NCBI GenBank assembly: GCA_023436205.1
Contig: JAEZKC010000071.1
Span: 1 to 64,000, forward strand
Direction: 5' to 3'
DNA from: Fibrobacterota bacterium
GTDB lineage: Bacteria; Fibrobacterota; Chitinivibrionia; Chitinivibrionales; Chitinispirillaceae
Length of the DNA: 64,000 nucleotides
Numbering within the stretch: the stretch's first letter is position 1; the number at the start of each line of letters is the position of its first letter. Shown here in pieces: positions 18,247 to 26,999 of this stretch. The notes beneath the pieces were generated by a model. That model made no database searches. It was given only the letters and a program-made list of their open reading frames with translations, and was not told the origin of the DNA. Made by a program: the position numbers and the translations under genes.

Positions 18247-18682
18247 GTTTTAAATTTTGCGAATTAAAGAAGAGGATGGTCACCATTCCGCTCATGCTGA
18301 GCAGTCTTCGGTCGAAGCATGAGCTCTTTGATGGGTGTTAAAAAATAAAAACAGGAGCACACCCTTCGACCTTTCCGCTCGTGCTGAGCAGTCTTCGGTC
18401 GAAGCATGGGCTCTATGATGGGTGTTAAAAAATAAAAACAGGAGCACACCCTTCGACCATTCCGCTCATGCTGAGCAGTCTTCGGTCGAAGCATGAGCTC
18501 TATGATGGGTGTTAAAAAATAAAAACAGGAGCACACCCTTCGACCGCGGACTGCTCAGGGTGAGCGAGACGGGGGAACCGGAAAAGAAAGAACGGTCATT
18601 ATTCCGCTCATGCTGAGCAGTCTTCGGTCGAAGCATGGGCTCTTTATCGAAGCATGGGCTCCATAAACAAGAGGATAACCAA
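18247..18682. repeat. REP-like repeat block upstream of the GIY-YIG gene
   Basis: This block has four left-type units starting near 18288, 18375, 18462 and 18602, and one right-type unit near 18536-18570. The first three are spaced 87 bp apart and joined by GGGTGTTAAAAAATAAAAAC and GGAGCACACCCTTCGACC linkers, i.e. a tandem array. No gene is supported; the minus-strand frame across it encodes only the repeated unit. Confidence 0.85.
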
Positions 18683-18982
18683 ATGCAATCATTCTGGGTT
18701 TACATCCTTAAGTGTGCTGATGATTCTTATTACACAGGGCACACAGATAACCTGGAAAAAAGGATAGCAGAACATCAGTGCGGCACATTCCCCGGGTTTA
18801 CATCCAAAAGGAGGCCAGTTGAGCTGGTTTTCTGCCAGATGTTTACCTCAAGAGAGGATGCTTTTGCAGCTGAGAGGAAGATCAAGGGATGGAGCAGGGC
18901 GAAGAAGGAAGCTTTGATCGACAGGAATTGGGAGGAAGTGTCGAGACTGGCACATGAGCATAAGAGAAGAAGAGAGGAATAA
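18683..18982 (+). CDS. Small GIY-YIG nuclease-family protein (UPF0213-like)
   Basis: The protein has 99 residues from the ATG at 18683 (AAGAGGATAACCA upstream; the frame is open 16 codons further into the repeat). The single GIY-YIG domain is complete: WVYILKCADDSYYTG carries the two-strand core with VYI and YYTG in the GIY/YIG places, then RIAEHQ with the catalytic-type Arg, and FTSKRRPVELVF followed by AAERKIKGW with the Glu. Family members are often of unknown function and are sometimes annotated as excinuclease-like. The gene interrupts the secretion locus and is bounded on both sides, within tens of bases, by copies of the inverted repeat. This raises the possibility of a functional link to the repeats. 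Confidence 0.88.
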   Translation: MQSFWVYILKCADDSYYTGHTDNLEKRIAEHQCGTFPGFTSKRRPVELVFCQMFTSREDAFAAERKIKGWSRAKKEALIDRNWEEVSRLAHEHKRRREE

Positions 18983-19784
18983 GAGAACAGGAGCTTTCCG
19001 CTCGTGCTGAGCAGTCTTCGGTCGAAGCATGAGCTCTTTGATGTGTGTTAAAAAAAAGAACAGGAGCTCACCCTTCGACCATTCCGCTCGTGCTGAGCAG
19101 TCTTCGGTCGAAGCATGAGCTCTTTGATGTGTGTTAAGAAAACAGAACAGTAGCACACCCTTCGACCGCGGACTGCTCAGGGCGAGCGAGACGGGGGGAA
19201 CGAAAAAGATGAGAACGGTCACCATTCCGCTCATGCTGAGCAGTCTTCGGTCGAAGCATGAGCTCTTTGATGTGTGTTAAAAAAAAGAACAGGAGCTCAC
19301 CCTTCGACCGCGGACTGCTCAGGGCGAACGAGACGGGGGGAACGGAAAAGATGAGAACGGTCACCGTTCCACGCATGCTGAGCAGTCTTCGGTTCGAAGC
19401 TTGGGCACTTTGATGTGTGTTAAGCAAACAGAACAGGAGAACACCCTTCGACCTTTCCGCTCATGCTGAGCAGTCTTCGGTCGAAGCATGGGCTCTTGAT
19501 GCTTGTTAAAAAATAAAAACAGGAGCACACCCTTCGACCGCGGACTGCTCAGGGTGAGCGAGACAGGGGGAATGGGAAGCAAGAGAACGGTCACCATTCC
19601 GCGCATGCTGAGCAGTCTTCGGTCGAAGCATGAGCTCTTTGATGTGTGTAAGAAATAAAAACAGGAGCACACCCTTCGACCGCGGACTGCTCAGGGCGAG
19701 CGAGACGGGGGGAACGCTAGCCATTTTTACTAAAAAAACAATATGAAAAATAAACTTTTCACCTAATAAACCAATGGTATTTTC
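18983..19784. repeat. Dense REP-like repeat block between GIY-YIG and secretin genes
   Basis: The 802 bp hold at least six left-type units (near 18995, 19083, 19225, 19369, 19456, 19597) and four right-type units (near 19159, 19299, 19539, 19671). Complete left-linker-right composites of ~130-140 bp recur, each an inverted pair around a TGTGTTAAAAAA-type linker and ending GAGACGGGGGGAA. The last ~60 bp before 19785 are unique and AT-rich and must contain the secretin start signals. No gene is supported. Confidence 0.85.
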
Positions 19785-21941
19785 ATGACAAAAACAAACA
19801 GATTCAGGGCATTTACATTTATCCTATTTTTACTGGCCGGCAGTCAACTCCAGGCACAACAAGCACAAACTTCTGAACCGGTGGCTAATCTCTACCCAGT
19901 AGAAAAGATTCCCATCTCAGATACCATTAAGATTCCGGTACTGGATTTCAAGAATACCGACATCCGAGATGTCTTGCGCGGGCTTGGGATTCAATACGGG
20001 GTGAATATTTTCATGGAACCGGAAGTTTCGGGACCGGTATCATTTTACCTGAATGACATTTCAGTCAAGAGTGCCCTGGACTTCATTATTAAGAGGTATA
20101 ATTTTGCCTATTCAGTCGAGAATGGAATTGTAAAAGTCTACAAATACAAGGCACCACCTCCTCCCCCGCCCCCAAAACCACCAGTGACATTCAATCTGAG
20201 CAGTAAAGGTCTTAGCATAGACCTGAAAGAGGTTCCTGCCACTGACGTTGCTCGCTATTTCAGCGATTCAGCAGGTATAAACGTACTTGTAGATGCCAAT
20301 GTGGATAAAGCAATTACTGCAAAACTGGTTAATATATCCCCTGAAAAGGCAGTAAAGGCCCTGTTTGAGAGCCGGGGTATGGCTGTCAACATGTCAGACG
20401 GAATTTTTCAGATATCTAGAGGTGGATGGAGTGAAGATGCCAATACAACCAGCCCCGGAGCATCACAACTGAAGAGACTCTCCATCACCATCAAAGATGG
20501 AATGGTTTCCATAGAAGTTGAAAATGCCCCATTAGATCAGCTGGTAAGAACCATTGCTATACAGAGCGGGCTAAACATTGTCATTTACGACAGATTGTCA
20601 GGGGATATCAGCGCAAAATTCGAGAATATTCCAGTTGATGATGCACTCCGTTTCCTGCTGCAGAATACAAAGTTCACCTTCTGGAAAGAAAAAAGCATCT
20701 ACTTTATTGGCTCACGGGAAATGAATCAACAGAAAACCACCGCTCTCATCCCACTTAAGCACCTGATGGCAGATGAGGCAAGCATAACTAAAACCCTCCC
20801 CCCTACCATCAGCAACAATGCAGTAGTAAAGTATGATAAAGAGCATAACGCAGTAATAGTAATAGGCTCATACGATGTAGTTGCACAGGCTCAAGAGTTC
20901 ATTGACAGGATTGACAAACCGGTTCCACAGGTGCTAATTGAAGCCTTGGTGGTGGATTTTAACATCAACAAAATTAGAGAATACGGAGTATCAATATTTA
21001 CCGGGAACCCCAGAGATTCGTTAGGCAACATTCCCAGTGAACAGTTCCTTCCAAATCTCGATTTGAAACCAGGGGCCAAGAAAACTGCGAGAATTCTGAA
21101 CGCGGTGCTTAATGAAATAGGCATCGATAAAGTGGTTAAGCTTCCTAGCAATTTCAGGGCATCAATCCAGGCTCTGGAGGCAGCTAACGTTGTAAAAGTT
21201 CATTCGACTCCACAGATTGCCACGATCAATGGAAACTCAGCTAAAATCACCATCGGAGAGACCAGGTATTATAAGTTAACCAAGTTGACCAAGGCTCCAG
21301 TCGACAATACCGCAATTATCGGTACAGATGAACGCTTCGAAATGCTGCAGTTCAATACTCAACTTGAGATCACCCCCTGGGTGATGGACCAAGGTTATGT
21401 AATGGTGAAGATACGGCCGGAATTTAATATCCCTAGACAAAGCGGAGATGGGAGTGTGCCTCCAAACGTGGATACTCGTGTGATAGAATCAATGGTTCGC
21501 TTGAGAAATGGCCAGACAGTAGTGCTGGGTGGCCAGAGACAGACTGAGGACATGGTTAACAGCAGAGGCGTTCCATTCCTCAGCAGTATCCCGCTTCTTG
21601 GATGGCTCTTTTCCAGCAGAAATATTACCAAAATTGAAACTCAGATGATGATTTTCCTTACACCGCATGTCTATTATGGGGATGACAACGCAGTATCTCC
21701 GGATGACTACTTCGGTAAGGAGATAAATGACATTTTAGACAAGTACAGTGATGAAAAGAAAAAACATAAAGAGAAGTCGAAAGATCTGTCCATTTTTGAT
21801 TCGACAGACACCAGTAATGCACTGGAAACGGAATCCCCTGAAACAGAAAGCCCGAAGAAACCAAAAAGGAATTTCTGGATCTGGAAGAGAAGCAAACCGG
21901 CAGTTAACGTTTCCATTCCGGCTGATTCAACAAAACAGTAA
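19785..21941 (+). CDS. gspD: Outer-membrane secretin (GspD/PilQ family)
   Basis: The protein has 718 residues with a signal peptide (1-25, cut near LQAQ). Three N-domain-like repeats follow (~45-115, ~135-210, ~230-310), each with the IRDVLRGLGIQYGVNIF or LDQLVRTIAIQSGLNIV pattern. The first is followed by a linker of seven prolines. An N1-type domain (~320-385) leads to the secretin core (~390-640), with VPQVLIEALVVDF, the conserved VVLGGQR and the C-terminal gate segment VPFLSSIPLLGWLFSS, then MMIFLTPHVYYG. A charged tail of ~75 residues follows. It forms the outer-membrane exit ring and is followed after 16 bp by a lipoprotein gene that could be a pilotin-like partner. Confidence 0.88.
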   Translation: MTKTNRFRAFTFILFLLAGSQLQAQQAQTSEPVANLYPVEKIPISDTIKIPVLDFKNTDIRDVLRGLGIQYGVNIFMEPEVSGPVSFYLNDISVKSALDFIIKRYNFAYSVENGIVKVYKYKAPPPPPPPKPPVTFNLSSKGLSIDLKEVPATDVARYFSDSAGINVLVDANVDKAITAKLVNISPEKAVKALFESRGMAVNMSDGIFQISRGGWSEDANTTSPGASQLKRLSITIKDGMVSIEVENAPLDQLVRTIAIQSGLNIVIYDRLSGDISAKFENIPVDDALRFLLQNTKFTFWKEKSIYFIGSREMNQQKTTALIPLKHLMADEASITKTLPPTISNNAVVKYDKEHNAVIVIGSYDVVAQAQEFIDRIDKPVPQVLIEALVVDFNINKIREYGVSIFTGNPRDSLGNIPSEQFLPNLDLKPGAKKTARILNAVLNEIGIDKVVKLPSNFRASIQALEAANVVKVHSTPQIATINGNSAKITIGETRYYKLTKLTKAPVDNTAIIGTDERFEMLQFNTQLEITPWVMDQGYVMVKIRPEFNIPRQSGDGSVPPNVDTRVIESMVRLRNGQTVVLGGQRQTEDMVNSRGVPFLSSIPLLGWLFSSRNITKIETQMMIFLTPHVYYGDDNAVSPDDYFGKEINDILDKYSDEKKKHKEKSKDLSIFDSTDTSNALETESPETESPKKPKRNFWIWKRSKPAVNVSIPADSTKQ

Positions 21942-21957
21942 CCGAAAGAGATAACAG

Positions 21958-22635
21958 ATGAGCAAGACAATATTTGGCAAATATTCGCTTTTAAAAACCA
22001 TTTTTTGCATCCCTCTGGTGCTGGTATCCTGTGCAGATTATGACCTGCTTGATACTCTGGAGGAGGAACCTGAACCGGTGAGCCTTTCAATTTCAGCAGT
22101 TGGCGATTCCAGTGTAACTCTCAACTGGAGCAAAAGCGAAGAGGATGATTTTACAAATTATAAAGTTTATTATTCCTTGAATGATGTTGTGGATACGACC
22201 TCGACACTTTCGGCAACATTAACCTTCAGAAACGATGTGAATAAAACGGTAAAGAATCTCACCCCAGGCAGGCATTATTATTTCAGAGTAATTGTGACTA
22301 CCAGAAGAGGATTGATTTCTACAAGTAACACAGTAGACACAACGACCACATCCAAAGGAAAGATTACTCTTCATGCACCGAACCAGATTTCCACTCATTC
22401 GGTTGGATTGCAGTGGACTCCGGATGAAAAGAGCAATGTGGTATCGTATGAAGTTTACTATGACACGGTTCAGACCGTGAGCCAGTCAAGCACACTTGCA
22501 TTAACTATAGCGGATACGGTTGCTACGGTGGATCTGCTTGAATCGGGGAAGAAATATTGGTTCAGGGTTTACGGATTGGATAATGTGGAGGTAAGGGCGG
22601 TAAGTAATGTGGTAAGCGGGACAACGCTTGAGTGA
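21958..22635 (+). CDS. Lipoprotein with two fibronectin type III domains
   Basis: The protein has 225 residues. A type II signal peptide ends in the lipobox LVLVSC (Cys ~26), so the mature protein is lipid-anchored. Two FN3-type domains follow (~40-130 and ~135-225), marked by SVTLNWSKSEEDDFTNYKVYYS and SVGLQWTPDEKSNVVSYEVYY. AAAGAGATAACAG precedes the ATG. It lies 16 bp after the secretin stop and is surely cotranscribed. Role unknown; a secretin-associated or surface adhesion lipoprotein is possible. Confidence 0.82.
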   Translation: MSKTIFGKYSLLKTIFCIPLVLVSCADYDLLDTLEEEPEPVSLSISAVGDSSVTLNWSKSEEDDFTNYKVYYSLNDVVDTTSTLSATLTFRNDVNKTVKNLTPGRHYYFRVIVTTRRGLISTSNTVDTTTTSKGKITLHAPNQISTHSVGLQWTPDEKSNVVSYEVYYDTVQTVSQSSTLALTIADTVATVDLLESGKKYWFRVYGLDNVEVRAVSNVVSGTTLE

Positions 22636-22894
22636 TTGAGTAGGATTCAGAAAAACTCAGGTAGAGCATTCTGAGATCCGCTCATGCTGAGCAGTCTTCG
22701 GTCGAAGCATGAGCTCTTGATGCTTGTTAGAAAAGAACAGGAGCTCACCCTTCGACCGCGGACTGCTCTGGGTGAGCGAGACGGGGGGAACGGAAAAGAT
22801 GAGAACGGGCACCATTCCGCTCAGGGTGAGCGAGACGGGGGAATGATGATATGACACACAAAAACGCAAACCGAATATTTAACAAAGAATAAAG
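22636..22894. repeat. REP-like repeats between lipoprotein and PilM/N-like genes
   Basis: One complete inverted composite lies here: left unit near 22678, right unit near 22747. A partial right unit follows near 22815-22845, ending GAGACGGGGGAA. No gene is supported in this 259-bp gap. Confidence 0.8.
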
Positions 22895-24241
22895 ATGAAC
22901 TTTTTCAAACTACTCAAGACATTCTCATACCACTCCCGATTCTCACTGGGAATTTCCCATACGGGAACAGGCATTCGCCATGCTCTGATCTGTAGAAACC
23001 GTAAAGGCAATGTTACGCTTATCTCCAGTGGCAAGGGTATTCCCCTATGGATTCGCTTCTTTTCGCCTTTAACAGTTTACACCGACACCGGCCTCCTCCC
23101 TACTGTTCTTAAAACAGAACATATAGGAAACCAGGACCCTGACAGTTGGATAGATGCGCATGAGGAATTTGCAGTTCCCAACGGGATGACCTCAGATCAG
23201 GTCGTTAACGACTATTCAGTATCAGAACAGATCCTGTATTCATCCACAGTTTCAAAAGACAAGCTTGACCAGTTCATTTCTCAAATGGGCCCGAATTGCA
23301 TTACCCGCTCAATTTCCACTCCATTGCAACAATTAGCAAAACTTTATTATAAATACCAAAAGACAGATTACATTCTATGGAAATTGACCGACAAGGGATC
23401 GGTTTTCGGACTGGTACAGAAAGGAAACCTGGAAAAACTTTTCAATTTTTGGCCAGGTGTAATTCATATCGAAAAGGAAGAGCAGAAAACGATATCACAA
23501 ATTGGCGATGTACTGCATTCTTTTTCAGAAGCCGGAAACGAGTATCCAGTAATTCTTTTCTGCCCGGAAGATAACGTTTCCATAAAGAAGGAGCTTTCAA
23601 TTCAGGGGTTTGATCTGATAATGCAGCCAAAGGTTGAAAGTGTACCAAATGCTGATCACGAAGCGTATGCTCTGGCTTTGGGCAACGATGGCCCGGATCT
23701 TACCCCATTCGAGACCTCCCTTGAAGCAAAGAAGATTGAAAGAAAAAAATCAAGAGCATGGAAAACAATTTGGGGCTTGTCAGCTGCCACACTTTTGTGC
23801 CTTGTCATACTATCTGGTATAAAAATTGGCCTCAGTCTGTTTCAAGCTTCAAACAGCACAGATTATTCATTTTCCCTAAAACAGCTTAGCCTATTGCAAA
23901 ACCAGAAGAGCACTTATGATTCATTAAGAACCGCGTACATGAAAAAAGCTGAAATATTCAAAGATAAAAGCCGGGCAACTCTCCTCATGTCGGATCTGCA
24001 GAGTGTCTTCCCTGAAGGAGTATGGGCAGAGGAGATCAGCCTCAGTGAAATAGGAGCGAACGAATATACATTGAAAATTAGGGCGCTCACTTTTTCCAGC
24101 AATTCCATCTCACCATTTCTTACCAATCTTAATACTACCAATGGGTGCAGTGAAGTGCGGGTTGCATACAGTGAGAACACAACAGTTCAGAAAAAAGCAG
24201 CTATCCGCTTTTTAACTGAATGCAAGTGGGAGAACAGATGA
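22895..24241 (+). CDS. GspL-like / PilM-PilN-type inner-membrane assembly protein
   Basis: The protein has 448 residues. The first ~280 have a PilM/GspL-like actin-fold character, opening FSLGISHTGTGIRHALICR. One membrane segment lies near 290-315 (TIWGLSAATLLCLVILSGIK). The C-terminal ~130 residues read as a PilN/GspL periplasmic domain: a heptad helix (LLQNQKSTYDSLRTAY), then SDLQSVFPEGVWAEEISLSE and LTNLNTTNGCSEVRV. It would couple the ATPase to the periplasmic machinery. It overlaps the next gene by ATGA. The family is assigned from layout and context; detailed identity is less sure. Confidence 0.7.
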   Translation: MNFFKLLKTFSYHSRFSLGISHTGTGIRHALICRNRKGNVTLISSGKGIPLWIRFFSPLTVYTDTGLLPTVLKTEHIGNQDPDSWIDAHEEFAVPNGMTSDQVVNDYSVSEQILYSSTVSKDKLDQFISQMGPNCITRSISTPLQQLAKLYYKYQKTDYILWKLTDKGSVFGLVQKGNLEKLFNFWPGVIHIEKEEQKTISQIGDVLHSFSEAGNEYPVILFCPEDNVSIKKELSIQGFDLIMQPKVESVPNADHEAYALALGNDGPDLTPFETSLEAKKIERKKSRAWKTIWGLSAATLLCLVILSGIKIGLSLFQASNSTDYSFSLKQLSLLQNQKSTYDSLRTAYMKKAEIFKDKSRATLLMSDLQSVFPEGVWAEEISLSEIGANEYTLKIRALTFSSNSISPFLTNLNTTNGCSEVRVAYSENTTVQKKAAIRFLTECKWENR

Positions 24242-24768
24242 ACAGGAACTATTCGTTTCAGCTACTACGATGGGAAGTGATATCAGCGCTCGTTATTACT
24301 CTACTCGTTGCAACATTCAGTTTGGTTATTTACCCTTACGGTAAAAGCCTCATAAGAAGTGCACTTCTCATTTATAATCAAAAAAAGTTTTCTGAACAAG
24401 CCTACACAATTGAAACCGAAATCAGATTATTGAAGAGTCAAACAGCATCCCTAGACAGCCTTATCTCCAAGGTCAATGCTATGGATTCCATTCCGGAGGC
24501 AACTATGGTTGCAGCACTTTACCAGCTTGCAGATTCAGTGAAACTTACCACATCAAAGATCGAAACTTCACCTTCACTTGAGAGTGAAAAGTACTTTGAA
24601 ACCCCGGTAATTATCAGAGGGCAAGGTGATTATGTGTCCATAGGCAGATTTATAGAGGGTGTGGAAAATCAACCAGTGCCCTCAAGAATACGCCAGATTA
24701 CCTTGAAAAACAAGGCCAATGGTGAAGGCGAACTGTACCTGGATTTCGTCGGCATGATGGAGAAGTAA
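24238..24768 (+). CDS. PilO/GspM-like inner-membrane protein
   Basis: The protein has 176 residues from the ATG at 24238, which overlaps the upstream TGA (ATGA). A cytoplasmic stub of ~12 residues leads into one membrane helix (VISALVITLLVATFSLVIYP). A coiled coil follows (~45-85), then a ferredoxin-like domain ending in EGVENQPVPSRIRQITLKN and LYLDFVGMM. This bitopic layout is typical of PilO and GspM, which pair with the PilN/GspL-type protein encoded just upstream. Confidence 0.75.
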   Translation: MNRNYSFQLLRWEVISALVITLLVATFSLVIYPYGKSLIRSALLIYNQKKFSEQAYTIETEIRLLKSQTASLDSLISKVNAMDSIPEATMVAALYQLADSVKLTTSKIETSPSLESEKYFETPVIIRGQGDYVSIGRFIEGVENQPVPSRIRQITLKNKANGEGELYLDFVGMMEK

Positions 24769-24772
24769 TTCT

Positions 24773-25243
24773 ATGAAAAAATTAGTCACTATTATTCTCG
24801 TTATAGCAGCTATTCCATTATATAGCTATAATGTTTACCTTCTCATCAAAGGTTTTATCGGAAGTGCAACCGAAAACACTCAAGTGCAACAGTATACCGA
24901 CCATCCGATTAGTTTCTCCACTCTGAAAGTACAATTCATTCCCGGTGGCAAAAGCCCGTTTCTTGCTTATGCAGCAGTTCCATTACCAAAACCGATACAG
25001 AAGGAGATTAAAACAAAGCCCATTGCACCTGTACCAAAAAAGGAATTGATTGAAAAACCGGAAATTAAAATTACAGGAATAATGTGGAATCCAGATAACC
25101 CGATAGCCATGATAAATCTTCCCGATGGTACAAGCGTCGTAGCCAGGAATGGACAGGTTTTTGGAGACATTGCAATCACCAAAATTGAACAGAATAAGAT
25201 CAACATTGTTTTCAAAGGCAAGCAGTTCTCAGTGGAACGATAG
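24773..25243 (+). CDS. GspC/PilP-like periplasmic connector
   Basis: The protein has 156 residues with a hydrophobic N-terminal anchor (LVTIILVIAAIPLYSYNVYLL). A Pro/Lys-rich spacer (~70-95) leads to a C-terminal HR/PilP-like beta domain (ITGIMWNPDNPIAMINLPDG, VVARNGQVFGDIAITKIEQN). Such domains bind the secretin N0 region and link it to the inner-membrane complex. The gene sits 4 bp after the PilO-like gene and 4 bp before the second GspK-like gene, so it belongs to the same operon. Confidence 0.78.
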   Translation: MKKLVTIILVIAAIPLYSYNVYLLIKGFIGSATENTQVQQYTDHPISFSTLKVQFIPGGKSPFLAYAAVPLPKPIQKEIKTKPIAPVPKKELIEKPEIKITGIMWNPDNPIAMINLPDGTSVVARNGQVFGDIAITKIEQNKINIVFKGKQFSVER

Positions 25244-25247
25244 CTAC

Positions 25248-26540
25248 ATGAATGACCGGAACGGTTACACACTATATCTGGTACTGGTTATCCTCAGTAT
25301 CTCTTCAGTACTGTTCTCTATTTACATGTACACGATTCGTGACACCAACAGAGCAGTTACAGGTGAGCTTCAGACATTACGCGCACAACTCCTTGCAGAA
25401 TCAGGAATAGAGAGAGCCCGCTATTTTCTTTCTGGTGCTGAAGGGCGAGATGAATTCTGGGAAACGGACAGTTTCCATGAAGAGGTCCCACCTTATGGGT
25501 TTATAAACCTTTCATGCCAAAGATGGGGTGGATACAGCCTCGTAAGAAGTATCGGAACAGCACAAAGATACTCCAAAAGCGAAACAGCTGTACTTGGAGG
25601 AAAAATCCCTGACCTGGTAAATGCAGCAGTTACTTTGACTGGCAAGATGCAGAATCTGGTTCTTGATGATAATGCAAAAATTGAGGGAACGGTCTGCCTT
25701 TACAGTGGTAGTGTTCTTCAAGGACCAAAAAAGGAGCGTATCCGTGGATCTCAATCATGGACAGTGAACAGGTTGTCCCCGCCACTGCCATTTGATTGTT
25801 CCCCCTTGATTGAACTGGTCAAAAAGTACAAATTAGAAATAAGCAATGCAGTTGGCTACCCGGTTGCAACAGAACTAATAAATCAAAGCAATTCTCAAAA
25901 TATCTCACTTAAACCTCAAAAACAGAGAATCAAAGGCAATTACATTTTCAGAGATGTTTCAGTTTCCAATGTAGACATCATCATTGAGGGCTCAGCCATT
26001 ATTGAAAACGGTGCTATTATTAGCAATTCAATTATTAAAGCTAAAAACTGCTTCATCAGAGGTGGTGTAAGCGACAAATCCATTTTCTATGCTATGGATT
26101 CCATGCATTTATTTGAGGGCAGGCACTCTTCACAATTTTTTTCGGATGGAAAAATCATTTCAGATAAAAATTTCGATTATCGCTCCGGAGCATTCATTTT
26201 TTCATATCGAACAGTAAAGCCAGATTCAACACTTAAAGGGGGAGTTTATTTTTCTGAGGGCTCTTCATTTACAGGCCATGTCATTTGTTTTGAAGACACA
26301 AGCCATGGAGTCGGATTTATCAAAAAGACACCGGGAATTATCATAGATAACAAATCAGAAATTTCAGGTTCAGTTTTCAGCAATGGAACAGTATCCATTG
26401 CCCATTCGAATTTAACCGGGCGAATCTGGGCAGAGATGATTTCTGTTCAGAAAGAGAAGAGTACTTATAATAATTGGTTTTTAGGTACTATGGTTCGTTC
26501 AGGGGAAGAGAATATGCCTTCGTTCCCCAATTTGAATTAA
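25248..26540 (+). CDS. GspK-like minor pseudopilin with large beta-helix domain (copy 2)
   Basis: The protein has 430 residues from the ATG at 25248, placed 4 bp after the upstream stop; an in-frame ATG at 25149 lies inside the previous gene. The N-terminus NDRNG^YTLYLVLVILSISSVLFSI is a prepilin signal without Glu at +5. AQLLAESGIERARYFLSGAEGRDEFWETDSF parallels copy 1 (14207-15544). The rest is again a beta-helix: LTGKMQNLVLDDNAKIEGTV, SNVDIIIEGSAIIENGAII, IIDNKSEISGSVFSNGTVSI. It also ends with a Tyr-Asn-Asn-Trp segment like copy 1. Last gene of the plus-strand operon. Two divergent copies at the two ends of the locus suggest alternative tips. Confidence 0.8.
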   Translation: MNDRNGYTLYLVLVILSISSVLFSIYMYTIRDTNRAVTGELQTLRAQLLAESGIERARYFLSGAEGRDEFWETDSFHEEVPPYGFINLSCQRWGGYSLVRSIGTAQRYSKSETAVLGGKIPDLVNAAVTLTGKMQNLVLDDNAKIEGTVCLYSGSVLQGPKKERIRGSQSWTVNRLSPPLPFDCSPLIELVKKYKLEISNAVGYPVATELINQSNSQNISLKPQKQRIKGNYIFRDVSVSNVDIIIEGSAIIENGAIISNSIIKAKNCFIRGGVSDKSIFYAMDSMHLFEGRHSSQFFSDGKIISDKNFDYRSGAFIFSYRTVKPDSTLKGGVYFSEGSSFTGHVICFEDTSHGVGFIKKTPGIIIDNKSEISGSVFSNGTVSIAHSNLTGRIWAEMISVQKEKSTYNNWFLGTMVRSGEENMPSFPNLN

Positions 26541-26618
26541 AACAGATATCTGCTTCGTTCACTTCAGGGCCATCAATGGTGATTTGCAAGGCGTCTTCGC
26601 CGTAAACAGTCATAATTT

Positions 26619-26860
26619 GCATATCGCCCATCGTAGATCGTAGATCTAGATTATGCTTCGACTCCGGAGGACCTACGCTCAGCATGTGCGGAACGGGTCA
26701 CCTCCAGCAATCGGAACCAATGAACAGCCGAGTACGAGGACGCGTACGAGTACCGCTGCGCTGAGTACGAGAAGAACGGGGCGGTTTCATTTTCTACCCA
26801 TAGCAATCCCTGCGTCCTTACCTTCGTATCTTCAGTGCACTCTGCGTTTTCACTGCTTCT
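26619..26860. repeat. Composite intergenic module, copy 1
   Basis: Ordered blocks: CATATCGCCCATCGTAGATC; ATGCTTCGACTCCGGAGGAC with TACGCTCAGCATGTGCGGAA; GCGTACGAGTACCGCTGCG with TGAGTACGAGAAGAACGGGG; and TTTCTACCCATAGCAATC followed by a CTCTGCGTTTTCACTGCTT tail. The same order recurs about 1.08 kb downstream. Confidence 0.7.
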
Positions 26861-26999
26861 GCCTCAACATTCCCCCGTTCAATTCCATAAAAATTCATTT
26901 CACTCCCACTTTTAACCCAATCAAAAGCAAAAAAAAAGAATTCACTATTAAAAAGTATGCAATCATAAACCCCCGGAACAAAATCAGTATCGCCTGAGC

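Noticed and set aside
18264..19724. Minus-strand frames of 70-130 codons encoding LMLRPKTAQHER-type repeats
   Set aside because: They are translations of the REP-like repeat units in each block; no ribosome sites, no family, and they vary with repeat number.
26653..26997. Frames of 90-140 codons in the repeat region 26.6-28.6 kb
   Set aside because: They start inside repeat units (MLRLRRTYAQ comes from the repeat core) and have no ribosome sites or family.
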